Below are positions 17,531 to 28,192 of a stretch of 64,000 nucleotides of DNA, piece by piece. The notes under the pieces are model-generated. The model worked only from the letters and a program-made list of their open reading frames with translations. It searched no databases and was not told the origin of the DNA. Position numbers and translations under genes: made by a program. This stretch comes from Nitratireductor kimnyeongensis (GTDB taxonomy: Bacteria > Pseudomonadota > Alphaproteobacteria > Rhizobiales > Rhizobiaceae). The DNA lies in NCBI RefSeq assembly GCF_019891395.1, contig NZ_CP078143.1:2617001-2681000 (forward strand), written 5' to 3'. The first letter of the stretch is position 1. Each line of letters opens with the position of its first letter.

Positions 17531-17607
17531 TGGCGCGCCCGAAAGGATTCGAACCTCTGACCCCCAGATTCGTAGTCTGGTGCTCTATCCAGCTGAGCTA
17601 CGGGCGC
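17531..17607 (-). tRNA. tRNA-Arg (anticodon ACG)
   Basis: Read on the minus strand, 77 nt with encoded CCA. The acceptor stem is GCGCCCG / CGGGCGC with discriminator G; the D-arm contains AGCTCAGCTGGATAGAGC; the anticodon arm is CCAGA-CTACGAA-TCTGG, giving anticodon ACG; the T-arm contains GGTTCGAATCC. The 3' end points toward the decayed region at 16.8-17.5 kb. Confidence 0.97.
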
Positions 17608-17747
17608 GTGGTCGCTTGAGCGACCGTCGAAGCGGACATCGCTGCCGCCGACCGCGGTTACCTAGCGAGTGCGGCGCGGAATTGCAAGCGCTATTGACGG
17701 AATTTTCTCGATATCTGCACAGGCCGTCCTGCGACGGTGCCAATGCT

Positions 17748-19202
17748 TCAGGCCGGTGGGGGCGCTTCGGGGATGCTGATGGCAAAAAGCGTATGCCCCC
17801 CAATGCTTTCGACCAGGTCCAACGCGCCGCCATGCGCGCGAACGAGTTCCTGTGCGATAGCCAGTCCAAGCCCTGTTCCGCCGCTCTTGGCAGAACCGCG
17901 AAAGGGAGCGAAAAGGTTCTCACGTGCCTTCTGCGGCAAGCCCGGCCCCGTGTCGCCGACATATATGCGTGCTGCGCCATCCGAGCGCTCGGCGGAGATC
18001 GTCAGGCGCTTGACCACGGATGGGTCGTTGTCACCGACCATCGCCTGAACGGCATTCCTGCACAGGTTGGAAAGCACGCGAAATAGATGCTCAGAATCAG
18101 CGCTGATCTCGAAATCCGGAGCCACCACGTTGGCGAATTCGATCCGGCTTTCGGCGTCAAGAGGCAAGATGTTACGCACCTCTTCGACCAGCGCATGCAG
18201 GCGCAGCCGACGGCGACTGGGCGGCGCCTCCTGTGTACGGCCGTAATTGAGCACACCCTCTGAATAGGTCACGGCGCGGTCGAGTGTGCGCAACAGGCGA
18301 GGGGTGAGGGTTTTCACGGCCGGATCGTCAATCGTGCTCAACCGGTCGGAGATAAGATGCGCTGAAGCCAACATGTTTCGCATGTCATGATTGATCTTGG
18401 AGACTGCGAGCCCGAGATCTGCCAGGCGCCTTTGCTCACCCAGCGTTTTCTGCAGAGCTGTCTGCATGCGCGCGAGCTCACGCTCGGCGACGCCGATTTC
18501 ATCGCCGCGCACCTCGGGCGAAATGACCCTGCGCGGATCATCAGGCGTGGCGGCGAAAGCCAGCATGGACTGTGTCATGTCGCGGATCGGGCGGATCATG
18601 ATCCTGTTGATGGCGTAAAAGACCAGTGTCGCGGTAAAGAGTGAGATGATCAGCGAGAGAAACGCGACATTGCGTGCATAGATCAGCATCGCGTTTCTGA
18701 GGCCTGTATCGGGTATCAGAATTTCAAAAATCTTGCCTGTATCGCCCACCGTTCCAAAAATGCGAAAAACGCGATCGCCTCCGAAAAACAGCGTGGAGAA
18801 GGTTTGGGCGATGGCTGCGGGTGGCGTAATTGCGTCGAGATCGATGTGCTGGTCAACCTCCGGGGGCATGTCAGTGACGACCAAAATCCGCGAGACATCC
18901 GCATCGCGTACAGCAATGGCCTTCACACCGGTTGCCATCAAGAGTTCGTCACGAATATCGGGCGCAAGGGTGTCATCCTCGCCTTCCATGAGAATGATGC
19001 TGACGGCGGCCGCATTCGCAAGGCGCTGTTGCATCCATTGCATTCCGAAATTGGCCACGGAGGGAATGAAGATCAGCACTTCGGCGATCATCACAAAAAG
19101 CACGGTCAGGACCAGAAGCTTGGTCGAAAGACCGCGCGTCAGCGGAACGGAGCCCGTCTCATGCGCATGTTCGCTGATGTCGCCCGCTATTTTCTCTGCC
19201 AT
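17748..19202 (-). CDS. orphan sensor histidine kinase
   Basis: 484-aa membrane sensor kinase. TM1 about residues 28-50, a periplasmic sensor to about 173, TM2 about 174-200, a HAMP-like linker (IRPIRDMTQSML), then an atypical H-box KINHDMRNML with His272, and the HATPase motifs N (LCRNAVQAM), G1 (GDTGPGLP) and G2 (GGTGLGLAI). The HDMRN type of H-box is used by the HisKA-like kinases of rhizobia. No response regulator lies nearby. It follows the flavoprotein and TVP38 genes on the same strand, so it may sense the same stress. Confidence 0.9.
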   Translation of the reverse strand: MAEKIAGDISEHAHETGSVPLTRGLSTKLLVLTVLFVMIAEVLIFIPSVANFGMQWMQQRLANAAAVSIILMEGEDDTLAPDIRDELLMATGVKAIAVRDADVSRILVVTDMPPEVDQHIDLDAITPPAAIAQTFSTLFFGGDRVFRIFGTVGDTGKIFEILIPDTGLRNAMLIYARNVAFLSLIISLFTATLVFYAINRIMIRPIRDMTQSMLAFAATPDDPRRVISPEVRGDEIGVAERELARMQTALQKTLGEQRRLADLGLAVSKINHDMRNMLASAHLISDRLSTIDDPAVKTLTPRLLRTLDRAVTYSEGVLNYGRTQEAPPSRRRLRLHALVEEVRNILPLDAESRIEFANVVAPDFEISADSEHLFRVLSNLCRNAVQAMVGDNDPSVVKRLTISAERSDGAARIYVGDTGPGLPQKARENLFAPFRGSAKSGGTGLGLAIAQELVRAHGGALDLVESIGGHTLFAISIPEAPPPA

Positions 19203-19261
19203 CGCTCAGCGTCTTCCGGGGCCGCTTCCGGCTGTTGTTCTCACGCAGCCCAAAGCATGCA

Positions 19262-20686
19262 TTAGCCGAAACGGCGCAGAAACCGCACCACCGCGCGGAC
19301 CAGAGGCTTGCGTGTCGTCTCCGTGAAATACGTGATCGCGGCCCGTTTGCCAATCTCGGTCATGGTCGGGTAGGGCGCTACATATCCGGCAATATCCCGC
19401 ACGCCGAGTTTCCTGGAGATCGCGAGCGACCAGAAATTGATCATCTCGCCCGCATTGGCGCCCACGATGGATGCACCGAGAATGCGCCCTTTGCGATCGG
19501 TGACAAGTTTGATCAGACCCTCTGTCTTGCGCTCGGCCTGAGCGCGATCGTTTTCCGAGTAAGGCCAGCGCAAACTGCTAATCTTACGGTGGCTTTTGCG
19601 CGCCTCTTCCTCTGTCAGTCCCACGTGAGCGATTTCGGGATCTGTGTAGGTGGCCCAGGGAATGATGGCCCGATTCTCCCGCGCAGGGAGGCGAAAGAGG
19701 AGGGCGCGGATGACCAATCCGGCATGGTAACCGGCTACATGAGTAAACTGGAGACCACCCGCCACGTCGCCAATCGCGTAGACACGGCGGTTGCTGGTGC
19801 GCAGCTTGCTGGAAACCTTGATGCCGCGCCGATCATGCTCGATTCCGGCTCGCTCGAGCTTCAGCGACGCGGTATTGGCAGAGCGGCCTGCGGCAATCAG
19901 AAGGTGGGAACCGTCAATGCTGCGGGTCCCGTCTGCATCTTCGACATAGATACGCACGGCAGAGCGGCCACGCTTCTCCACCTGGGTTACCTTCGTGTGC
20001 TCCAGCACGTTGACGCCTTCGGAGCGGATGTTTCGCAAGGCCAGCGCAGTGAGTTCGGGGTCATCCTTGCCCAGCGCGGTCAGCGCTTCCACGACGGTCA
20101 CCTGAGAGCCGAGGCGACGGTGCGCCTGCGCCAGTTCCATGCCGATGGGGCCGCCGCCGACAACGATGAGATGTGTGGGCTTGCGGGCCAAGGAGAAAAT
20201 CGTCTCATTGGTTAGGAACGGAACATCCTCAAGACCAGGAATGGGCGGCACGAGCGGCGAAGACCCTGTCGCAATGACGAAGCGACGCGCGCGGATCTCG
20301 TGATCGCCGGCGATGATCGTGCGATGATCCTTGAACCACGCTTCTTCCTGGATGACTTGAACACCAAGGGCGGTGAAGCGTTCAACGGAATCGTTGGGAG
20401 CTATCGCAGCGATGGTCGCTTCAACATGGTTCATCACCTTGCGGTAATTGACCTCCGCTTCGACCGGGGCGATGCCGAAGGCAGCGCCACTCTCCATCAA
20501 ATGGGCCTGCTTACCGGCGGCGATGAGGGCCTTGGAGGGTACACACCCGTAATTGAGGCAATCGCCACCCATCTTGCCGCGCTCGACCAGGACGACGGGA
20601 ACACCAAAGGCAGCAGCGGCGGCTGCGACGCTCAAGCCGCCGGAGCCGGCTCCTATCACGCAGATATCGGGAGTGAGAAGTGTCAT
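19262..20686 (-). CDS. mercuric-reductase-like FAD-dependent pyridine nucleotide-disulfide oxidoreductase
   Basis: 474-aa flavoprotein. FAD-binding GAGSGG (residues 12-17), redox-active disulfide in GGDCLNYGCVPSKAL (C43 and C48), NAD(P)-binding GGGPIGMELAQ, and a C-terminal dimerisation domain (YTDPEIAHVGLTEEEA). It lacks the N-terminal heavy-metal domain and the C-terminal Cys pair of true MerA, so Hg2+ reduction is unlikely. ATG 20686 follows AAGAG; a TTG at 20710 would overlap the TVP38 gene. The pairing with TVP38 is common in proteobacteria, but substrate is unknown. Confidence 0.88.
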   Translation of the reverse strand: MTLLTPDICVIGAGSGGLSVAAAAAAFGVPVVLVERGKMGGDCLNYGCVPSKALIAAGKQAHLMESGAAFGIAPVEAEVNYRKVMNHVEATIAAIAPNDSVERFTALGVQVIQEEAWFKDHRTIIAGDHEIRARRFVIATGSSPLVPPIPGLEDVPFLTNETIFSLARKPTHLIVVGGGPIGMELAQAHRRLGSQVTVVEALTALGKDDPELTALALRNIRSEGVNVLEHTKVTQVEKRGRSAVRIYVEDADGTRSIDGSHLLIAAGRSANTASLKLERAGIEHDRRGIKVSSKLRTSNRRVYAIGDVAGGLQFTHVAGYHAGLVIRALLFRLPARENRAIIPWATYTDPEIAHVGLTEEEARKSHRKISSLRWPYSENDRAQAERKTEGLIKLVTDRKGRILGASIVGANAGEMINFWSLAISRKLGVRDIAGYVAPYPTMTEIGKRAAITYFTETTRKPLVRAVVRFLRRFG

Positions 20687-20713
20687 GCAGGCAATCTCTT
20701 GGTTGTTCAAAAA

Positions 20714-21469
20714 TCAGGAGCCGGGCTTGCGGCGCAATTTCTTAATGGCGACCGGCACCACCGCCACCAGTGCCAGAGCTCCAAAGGCGAGGGTGAGTTG
20801 TGGTGTCACCAGATCGCCCAGCGTCACCTCCCGTCCGGCTTCAGCGGCGGAAACCAGAACGCTGTCCAGCCCGTGGCCCAGATAAGCATAGGCAAAGGTC
20901 CCCGGTAAAATGCCCAGAAAGGTGGCGGATGCATAGATTCGCAATGGTACATTGAACAGGGCTGGAGCGATATTCACCACCCAGAATGGAAAGATGGGGG
21001 CTAGCCGCAGCACAAGAAGATAATTGAAAGCGTCCTCTTCGAAGCCCTTGGCCATACGAGAGACGCGTTCGCTGATCTTGTTCGCCAAGACACCCGACAG
21101 CGCGCCCCGCGCGGCCAGAAAAACTGCGGAAGCGCCCACAGTGGCGGCGACCGCCACAAGCACACCGCCGAGAAACCATCCGAACAGAAAGCCCGCAAAC
21201 AGCGTCAATATGGATGCAGCAGGGAATGAAAAGGCAACGGCCATCGCGTACAGAACGGCGAAGCCTAGCGGGGCAATAAACGGGTTTTCTGCGACGACGC
21301 CCCGCAAGACTTCACGGCTTCCGGAAAGAAACTCAAGCGATAGATACTCGTGCAGTCCGAGCGCATAACCTCCGGCCAGGCCGGCAAGCATGATGAGCAG
21401 TGGGAGAAAGCGCTTCAGAGGCGCACGCGTTGTGCTCTCGTGACTACTATTGTCGGTCGTTTCTAACAT
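20714..21469 (-). CDS. TVP38/TMEM64 family (SNARE-associated, DedA-like) membrane protein
   Basis: 251 aa with about five or six membrane segments. The VTT domain is visible: a long hydrophobic block (SFPAASILTLFAGFLFGWF), the glycine-rich re-entrant region, then RLAPIFPFWVVNIAPALFNV, the conserved R-x-x-P-x-x-P signature. Members are thought to move or scramble lipids or to export metals. ATG 21469 follows GAAAGACGAAA; upstream in-frame codons to 21580 are basic and look non-coding. First gene of the three-gene unit with the flavoprotein and kinase. Confidence 0.88.
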   Translation of the reverse strand: MLETTDNSSHESTTRAPLKRFLPLLIMLAGLAGGYALGLHEYLSLEFLSGSREVLRGVVAENPFIAPLGFAVLYAMAVAFSFPAASILTLFAGFLFGWFLGGVLVAVAATVGASAVFLAARGALSGVLANKISERVSRMAKGFEEDAFNYLLVLRLAPIFPFWVVNIAPALFNVPLRIYASATFLGILPGTFAYAYLGHGLDSVLVSAAEAGREVTLGDLVTPQLTLAFGALALVAVVPVAIKKLRRKPGS

Positions 21470-21633
21470 TTTCGTCTTTCGGTATCTCCGCCGCCGGAGA
21501 AGCTGTTTTGTGCGGCCATAGGGTGTACATGCGTGCTGATATCCGCCCGCGCAACGAAAGATACGCCACCTCACTGCCATTTGAGGCGGCCCCCCAATGA
21601 TATCACCGATCTGTGAAGGGCAGTGAAAACGAA

Positions 21634-21659
21634 AAAAGCCCGCTCGAAAGCGGGCTTTT
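21634..21659 (-). terminator. Rho-independent terminator of the doxX-like gene
   Basis: Perfect 11-bp stem AAAAGCCCGCT / AGCGGGCTTTT with a CGAA loop and a following T-run on the minus strand. It lies 20 nt after the doxX stop. The A-tract on the other arm means it could also act on rightward transcripts. Confidence 0.85.
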
Positions 21660-21679
21660 CGCAGGGCTGTTCTGGGGGG

Positions 21680-22063
21680 TCAGACTTTGGCTCGATCCAC
21701 AGAAAGCGCACCCGGACCGAAAGCGGCAAGCACCAGAAGGCCACCGGCCATCGAGAGATTTTTCATGAACATGATGCTCTGCATCTGATCTGCGAAATCA
21801 AAATGAGCGATAACGCCGGAAAAGACGCTGAACAGCGCAAGAAGGATGGCCGCGATGCGCGTCTGAAATCCGGCAACGATGGCAAGTCCTCCAACCAGTT
21901 CAAGCAGCGCGACGACCCACGCGGTGATCATCGGCATCGGCAAGCCCATGCTGCCGAAATAACCTGCTGTACCACCGATGTTGGTGATCTTTCCGAAACC
22001 GGAGACGATGAAGATGACCGCAATCAGAATCCGGCCGATAAGAACGAGTGCACTCTGGGACAT
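21680..22063 (-). CDS. DoxX-family membrane protein
   Basis: 127 aa, four hydrophobic helices. DoxX family features include LIGRILIAVIFIVSGFGKI at the N-terminus and the conserved acidic helix VVALLELVGGLAIV. Family members are small quinone- or redox-linked membrane proteins of poorly known role. Monocistronic, with its own terminator. Confidence 0.88.
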   Translation of the reverse strand: MSQSALVLIGRILIAVIFIVSGFGKITNIGGTAGYFGSMGLPMPMITAWVVALLELVGGLAIVAGFQTRIAAILLALFSVFSGVIAHFDFADQMQSIMFMKNLSMAGGLLVLAAFGPGALSVDRAKV

Positions 22064-22238
22064 TGCTGGGGTTTCCTGTGAGAGTTGAACGACTTCGTCA
22101 GGGTTATACGTCAGCGGATTGTGCAGAAAAACTAGCCCACCGGTTACAATGTGTTCTCAAAATGGAAGACAATAAGCTGGAAATGGCGGTCTGAAGCCGG
22201 GCTGACTTCAGACCGTTATGATTTATGAGGCTTGGTGA

Positions 22239-23630
22239 TCAGGCCGGGGCGATCATTTTTTCCGGGCGCACAAGCTTGGCATAGTCCTCTTCGGAGACGA
22301 GACCGCTTCTGAGCGCTTCCTCGCGCAGCGTGGTGCCGTTCTTGTGAGCAGCCTTTGCGATCGCTGCCGCATTGTCATAACCGATCGCTGGCGCGAGCGC
22401 CGTGACTAGCATGAGCGAGCGCTGCATGAGGTCGGCGATGCGGGTTTCGTCCGCCTCGATGCCCTTCACACAATTGTCGGCGAAGGAGCGCATCGCATCG
22501 GTCAGAATGCGGATCGACTGCAGGACAGCATTGGCGACAACCGGCTTGAACACGTTGAGCTCGAAATGGCCCTGGCTGGCGGCGATGCTGACAGTCGTCT
22601 GGTTGCCCATCACCTGGGTGGCAACCATGGTCAGCGCCTCAGCCTGCGTCGGATTCACCTTGCCGGGCATGATGGAAGAACCCGGCTCGTTTTCCGGCAG
22701 CTTCAGCTCTCCGAGGCCTGAACGCGGCCCGGAGCCCAGGAAGCGAATGTCGTTGGCGATCTTGAAGAGATCGGCAGCAAGCGCGTTCAGCATTCCATGG
22801 AAGGCGTTCAGCGCGCCGTGGCTCGCAAGCGCCTCGAACTTGTTTTCGGCGGTACGGAAGGGGAGGCCGGTAATGGTTGCGACCTTCGCTGCGAACGCCT
22901 TGTCAAAACCGACCGGCGCATTCAGGCCCGTGCCCACTGCTGTGCCGCCCTGTGCCAGCGCATAGACATCGTTCAGGCTTTCCTCGATGCGCCTGGCGCC
23001 CAGTTTGAGTGCTGCCACATAGCCGGAAAATTCCTGTCCCAGCGTAAGCGGGGTGGCATCCTGCGTGTGGGTGCGGCCGATCTTGACGATACCGTCAAAC
23101 GCCTGGGCTTTCTCTTCCAGCGCCTCGGTCAGATATTGCAGCGCCGGCAAGAGCTCTTCGGCCGCCTCGCGGCCGGCGGCGATGTGCATGGCGGTGGGGA
23201 AAGTGTCGTTGGAGGATTGCCCCATATTGACGTGATCATTGGGGTGGACCGGCTTCTTGGAACCCATTTCGCCGCCCAGGATCTCGATGGCCCGGTTGGA
23301 GATCACTTCATTGGTGTTCATGTTGGACTGGGTTCCGGAACCGGTTTGCCAGACGGACAGCGGGAAATGGTCGTCGAGCTTTCCGGCAACGACTTCCTTG
23401 GCCGCCTCGATCATGGCCTCGCCAACCTTGCGGTCCAGCTTGCCGTTTTCGAGGTTTGCCTCTGCGGCAGCCTGCTTGACGATGCCGAGCGCCCGCACCA
23501 GGGGAACGGGCATCTTCTCCGTGCCGATCTTGAAGTTGCCCAGTGACCGCTGCGTCTGTGCGCCCCAGTAGCGGTCGGCGGCAACCTCCAGAGGGCCGAA
23601 TGTATCTGTCTCGGTGCGGGTCTTGGACAT
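22239..23630 (-). CDS. fumC: fumarate hydratase class II
   Basis: 463-aa fumarase C, interconverting fumarate and malate in the TCA cycle. Signature [13 protein letters not shown] (catalytic loop), substrate-binding [28 protein letters not shown] and [16 protein letters not shown] are all intact. ATG 23630 has GGAG 8 nt upstream and matches the family N-terminus ([12 protein letters not shown]); ATG 23651 and ATG 23645 are slightly longer options. Class II enzymes are iron-free and oxidant-stable. Confidence 0.97.
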   Translation of the reverse strand: MSKTRTETDTFGPLEVAADRYWGAQTQRSLGNFKIGTEKMPVPLVRALGIVKQAAAEANLENGKLDRKVGEAMIEAAKEVVAGKLDDHFPLSVWQTGSGTQSNMNTNEVISNRAIEILGGEMGSKKPVHPNDHVNMGQSSNDTFPTAMHIAAGREAAEELLPALQYLTEALEEKAQAFDGIVKIGRTHTQDATPLTLGQEFSGYVAALKLGARRIEESLNDVYALAQGGTAVGTGLNAPVGFDKAFAAKVATITGLPFRTAENKFEALASHGALNAFHGMLNALAADLFKIANDIRFLGSGPRSGLGELKLPENEPGSSIMPGKVNPTQAEALTMVATQVMGNQTTVSIAASQGHFELNVFKPVVANAVLQSIRILTDAMRSFADNCVKGIEADETRIADLMQRSLMLVTALAPAIGYDNAAAIAKAAHKNGTTLREEALRSGLVSEEDYAKLVRPEKMIAPA

Positions 23631-23895
23631 GCGATCGTGCTCCATTGTCATTTCGCGCGTCGGGCAGTGGGTGCGGCTAGAGTGGACTTGCTTCTTCTAC
23701 CCGAAAAGTGCTGCCGTTTAATGGCGTGGGCGAGGGCATTTGGCAATAGGCCGCGCCTCGTGGGCGTTGACTGCGCGCGCGGATCAAAAACTGTTCGTTG
23801 CACTCGTTTTCGGCATTGAACTATCACAAGTGATATGGATCGCCATCTGGTGTCGGATCACCATTTGACGGCAACGGTCTTTTGAGGGGGTAAGC

Positions 23896-24990
23896 GTGTT
23901 CAACGGCTTGGCGAATGCACGAGAGATGCGGATCTCAGGCCCCCCCTTTGCCGCGGCAGTGTTGATCGCAGCAGAGCGTTTCGGTCTGGTACAAGAAGCC
24001 GGCATGGCCTTTTCCGCGCTGGCCGGTTTCTTCCTCGTAGCGTCCGTTTTTTCATCGGTGCATTTTGCCGAGGTGATATCGGTTCGCATTGGCCAGCCCT
24101 TCGGCTCGGTGCTGCTCGCAATTGCCGTCACCGTGATCGAAGCCTCGCTCATCATATCAATGATGCTGTCACCATCGGATGGAGACCCGACGGTGGCGCG
24201 CGACACTGTGTTCTCCACCGTGATGTTGGTGCTGAACGCCGTTGTCGGTCTTTGCCTCCTCGCAGGGGGGCTTCGGCATCACCAGCAGTCGTTCCAGAGC
24301 CAGGGGGCTGTCGCCGCCTTCAGTGTGCTGGGAACGCTCGCGACGCTGACATTGATTCTGCCTAACTTTACCCTTGCTGTTGAGGGGCCGTATTATTCCA
24401 CCGTGCAACTGATCTTCGTGACGGTCGTCTCGCTGTTGCTCTACGGGTTGTTCCTTTTTGTCCAGACTGTGCGTCACCGGGGGGACTTTATGGACATTGC
24501 GGCGGCAGACGCAGCCATCCCCCAGAAACCCGGCGGCGGAGAAACTGCACGGGCCGGCCTGATGCTGGCCATCTCCCTGCTGATGGTCATTCTTCTCGCC
24601 GAGGCACTGGCTCCCGCCATTGAGGAGGGAGTGTTGGCTCTCGGGCTGGCGGAGTCTTTCGTCGGGCTGATCATCGCAGCCGTAGTGCTGCTGCCGGAGG
24701 GGATGACAGCGCTGCGCGCGGCGTCCTCGAACCGCCTTCAAACGAGCATGAATGTCGCAACCGGTTCGGCACTTGCCAGTATCGGTCTCTCGATTCCGAC
24801 CATCGCGATTGCCTCGCTCATCCTTGGTGAGCCGGTCACGCTTGGGCTCGATCCGGAGCATATCGTTCTTCTGGTGCTGTCGCTTTTCGTCGGCATGCTT
24901 ACCCTGGCCACCGGTCGTACCACAATCATGCAGGGCGCTATCCATCTCGTGGTGTTTGCCTGTTTTTTGCTTCTGGCCGCGGTTCCATGA
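23896..24990 (+). CDS. calcium/proton antiporter, ChaA/y4hA-type
   Basis: 364-aa integral membrane cation exchanger. The two inverted Na_Ca_ex repeats each keep an acidic ion-binding helix: GQPFGSVLLAIAVTVIEASL near residue 75 and LLPEGMTALRAASSNRLQT near 280. Length and layout match rhizobial y4hA-type transporters and E. coli ChaA. GTG start with GAGGGGG 5 nt upstream. Diverges from fumC; no local regulator. Confidence 0.88.
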   Translation: MFNGLANAREMRISGPPFAAAVLIAAERFGLVQEAGMAFSALAGFFLVASVFSSVHFAEVISVRIGQPFGSVLLAIAVTVIEASLIISMMLSPSDGDPTVARDTVFSTVMLVLNAVVGLCLLAGGLRHHQQSFQSQGAVAAFSVLGTLATLTLILPNFTLAVEGPYYSTVQLIFVTVVSLLLYGLFLFVQTVRHRGDFMDIAAADAAIPQKPGGGETARAGLMLAISLLMVILLAEALAPAIEEGVLALGLAESFVGLIIAAVVLLPEGMTALRAASSNRLQTSMNVATGSALASIGLSIPTIAIASLILGEPVTLGLDPEHIVLLVLSLFVGMLTLATGRTTIMQGAIHLVVFACFLLLAAVP

Positions 24991-25012
24991 CCAGGCTCGA
25001 AATCGACGCATG

Positions 25013-25043
25013 AAAAAAGGGCGCTCCCGAAAGGAGCGCCCTT
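25013..25043 (-). terminator. groESL terminator
   Basis: 11-bp stem AAGGGCGCTCC / GGAGCGCCCTT with a CGAAA loop, followed on the minus strand by a run of T. It lies 26 nt downstream of the groL stop and just past the antiporter gene, so it may act for both convergent units. Confidence 0.88.
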
Positions 25044-25068
25044 CATATTCAAGCGATATGTGGCTGGC

Positions 25069-26718
<1,650 letters not shown>

Positions 26719-26773
26719 CTAGCTCCTGAGCTTCTTGAGAAACTCTGTTACCGTTTTGATGGGAGGGCGTGGA

Positions 26774-27070
26774 TCAGCCGATGACGCCCATGATGTCGGA
26801 TTCCTTCATGATCAGGAGATCCTCACCATTGAGCTTGACTTCGGTGCCCGACCATTTGCCGAAAAGCACGCGGTCGCCAGCCTTGACGTCCAGCGGGACG
26901 AGCTTGCCTGCCTCGTCGCGTGCGCCGGAACCGACAGCTACGATTTCGCCTTCCTGCGGCTTCTCCTTGGCGGTGTCGGGAATGATGATGCCACCTGCCG
27001 TCTTTTCTTCAGACTCGACCCGGCGGACGACCACACGGTCATGAAGCGGGCGAAAGTTCGTGTTGGCCAT
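26774..27070 (-). CDS. groS: co-chaperonin GroES (Hsp10)
   Basis: 98 aa, full length. The N-terminal [19 protein letters not shown], the mobile loop [15 protein letters not shown] and the roof segment are typical. It caps GroEL. Its leader carries a perfect CIRCE element 70 nt upstream of the start, so the operon is under HrcA repression. Confidence 0.98.
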   Translation of the reverse strand: MANTNFRPLHDRVVVRRVESEEKTAGGIIIPDTAKEKPQEGEIVAVGSGARDEAGKLVPLDVKAGDRVLFGKWSGTEVKLNGEDLLIMKESDIMGVIG

Positions 27071-27139
27071 GTTCTCTGAACCCTTGATTCGGATGATGAA
27101 TTAGGCTTTTCCTCCGTCCGGCGGATGCCGGACTTGGCG

Positions 27140-27166
27140 TTAGCACTCCCTCGAGGAGAGTGCTAA
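27140..27166 (-). promoter_or_regulatory. CIRCE element (HrcA operator)
   Basis: TTAGCACTC (27140-27148), a 9-nt spacer, then GAGTGCTAA (27158-27166): a perfect match to the controlling inverted repeat of chaperone expression. The spacer is itself nearly palindromic (CCTCGAGGA). It overlaps the expected transcription start of groES. Confidence 0.97.
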
Positions 27167-27175
27167 CGCGGTTTT

Positions 27176-27204
27176 GAGATAGTAAGCGCCGATTTCGGAG
27201 TCAA
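27176..27204 (-). promoter_or_regulatory. groESL promoter
   Basis: On the minus strand, TTGACT (27204-27199), a 17-nt spacer and TATCTC (27181-27176) just upstream of CIRCE. The CTTGA core also resembles an alphaproteobacterial heat-shock sigma (RpoH) -35, so dual control by HrcA and RpoH is possible. Confidence 0.6.
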
Positions 27205-27282
27205 GATTTTCGTTCAGGACGAATTGCAAAAAAGTTCGAGCTGCTCCGGGCAGAATCATGACATTCCAGCCGACATTCTGTC

Positions 27283-27921
27283 TCAGACAGGGCGTTTGAA
27301 GGCTTTGCGCTTTTCTTCCAGCGGTGCGCGGCAGAAACAGCCCTCGATGTGATCGTTGACCAGACCCATGGCCTGCATGAAGGCATAGATGGTTGTGGGA
27401 CCGACAAAGGACCAGCCTCGTTTTTTCAGATCCTTGGATATGCGCGTTGACATTTCGGTCTTGGGATTTGCCACAAGCGCTTGGTACGTGACTGGATCGG
27501 GCCGTTCATTTGGTTGCGGTTCGTGACGCCAGAAATAGCGGGCGAGGGAGCCCTCCTGCTCGCACAATTCGATGGCGCGTTGAGCATTGTTGATCGTGGA
27601 GCGGATCTTGCCACCGTGGCGAACGATACCCGCATTTTGTAGGAGGCGGTCAACATCCGTTTCGGTAAAGCGCGAGACGCGCTCGAAGTCGAAACCGTCA
27701 AAAGCCTCGCGGAAATTCTCCCGCTTGCGCAGAATCGTCAGCCAGGAAAGTCCCGATTGAAAGCCTTCCAGGCAGATTTTCTCGAAAAGCCGGTGGTCAT
27801 CGGAAACCGGGTGCCCCCACTCATTGTCATGATATTCGAGATAGTCCGGAAGGGTGCCGGGCCAGAAGCAGCGGGTCTGGCCATCTGCGCCGACGATCAG
27901 TCCGGTTTTTTCTTCGCTCAT
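27283..27921 (-). CDS. tag: DNA-3-methyladenine glycosylase I
   Basis: 212-aa base-excision-repair glycosylase that removes 3-methyladenine. The zinc-snap residues are present: Cys in TRCFWPG, His in YHDNEWG, and His/Cys in NDHIEGCFC. The glutamate-bearing LFEKICLEGFQSGLSW and the central SRFTETDVDRLL segments are typical of Tag. The C-terminus runs about 25 residues beyond the zinc cysteines and is basic. No ada or alkB nearby. Confidence 0.95.
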   Translation of the reverse strand: MSEEKTGLIVGADGQTRCFWPGTLPDYLEYHDNEWGHPVSDDHRLFEKICLEGFQSGLSWLTILRKRENFREAFDGFDFERVSRFTETDVDRLLQNAGIVRHGGKIRSTINNAQRAIELCEQEGSLARYFWRHEPQPNERPDPVTYQALVANPKTEMSTRISKDLKKRGWSFVGPTTIYAFMQAMGLVNDHIEGCFCRAPLEEKRKAFKRPV

Positions 27922-28192
27922 AAGTCCAAACTTTCTTGGTTAATGTGAAATCAGCCGAGTTTAGCGATATGTTCACCAGCTTTTTGAACGCGTCGGTAAC
28001 CACGACAAATGGTTTTTATGAAACATGGCATTTTACCAATGCTGATTCACCATTCGGTTGCAGCTTCGAGTCAGCATCCTGACACGGACAGGCGCATAGG
28101 TTGCGTTTGCCCTTCGCCGCCACCGATCTCGATTCGATCTCGAGAACGTTTGGTCTGTTTGATCTGTGACGAATGGTAGAGAGAAGTTTATC

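Noticed and set aside
17374..17619. 82-codon rightward ORF ending in a KGFEPLTPRFVVW-like sequence
   Set aside because: This is the well-known false ORF produced by reading across a tRNA gene on the opposite strand; the tRNA-Arg structure is complete.
19235..20215. 326-aa ORF opposite the flavoprotein gene
   Set aside because: Antisense shadow of a gene with complete FAD, NAD and disulfide motifs.
19262..20686. Mercuric reductase (MerA)
   Set aside because: The N-terminal metal-binding domain and the C-terminal Cys pair of MerA are missing, and no mer genes are nearby.
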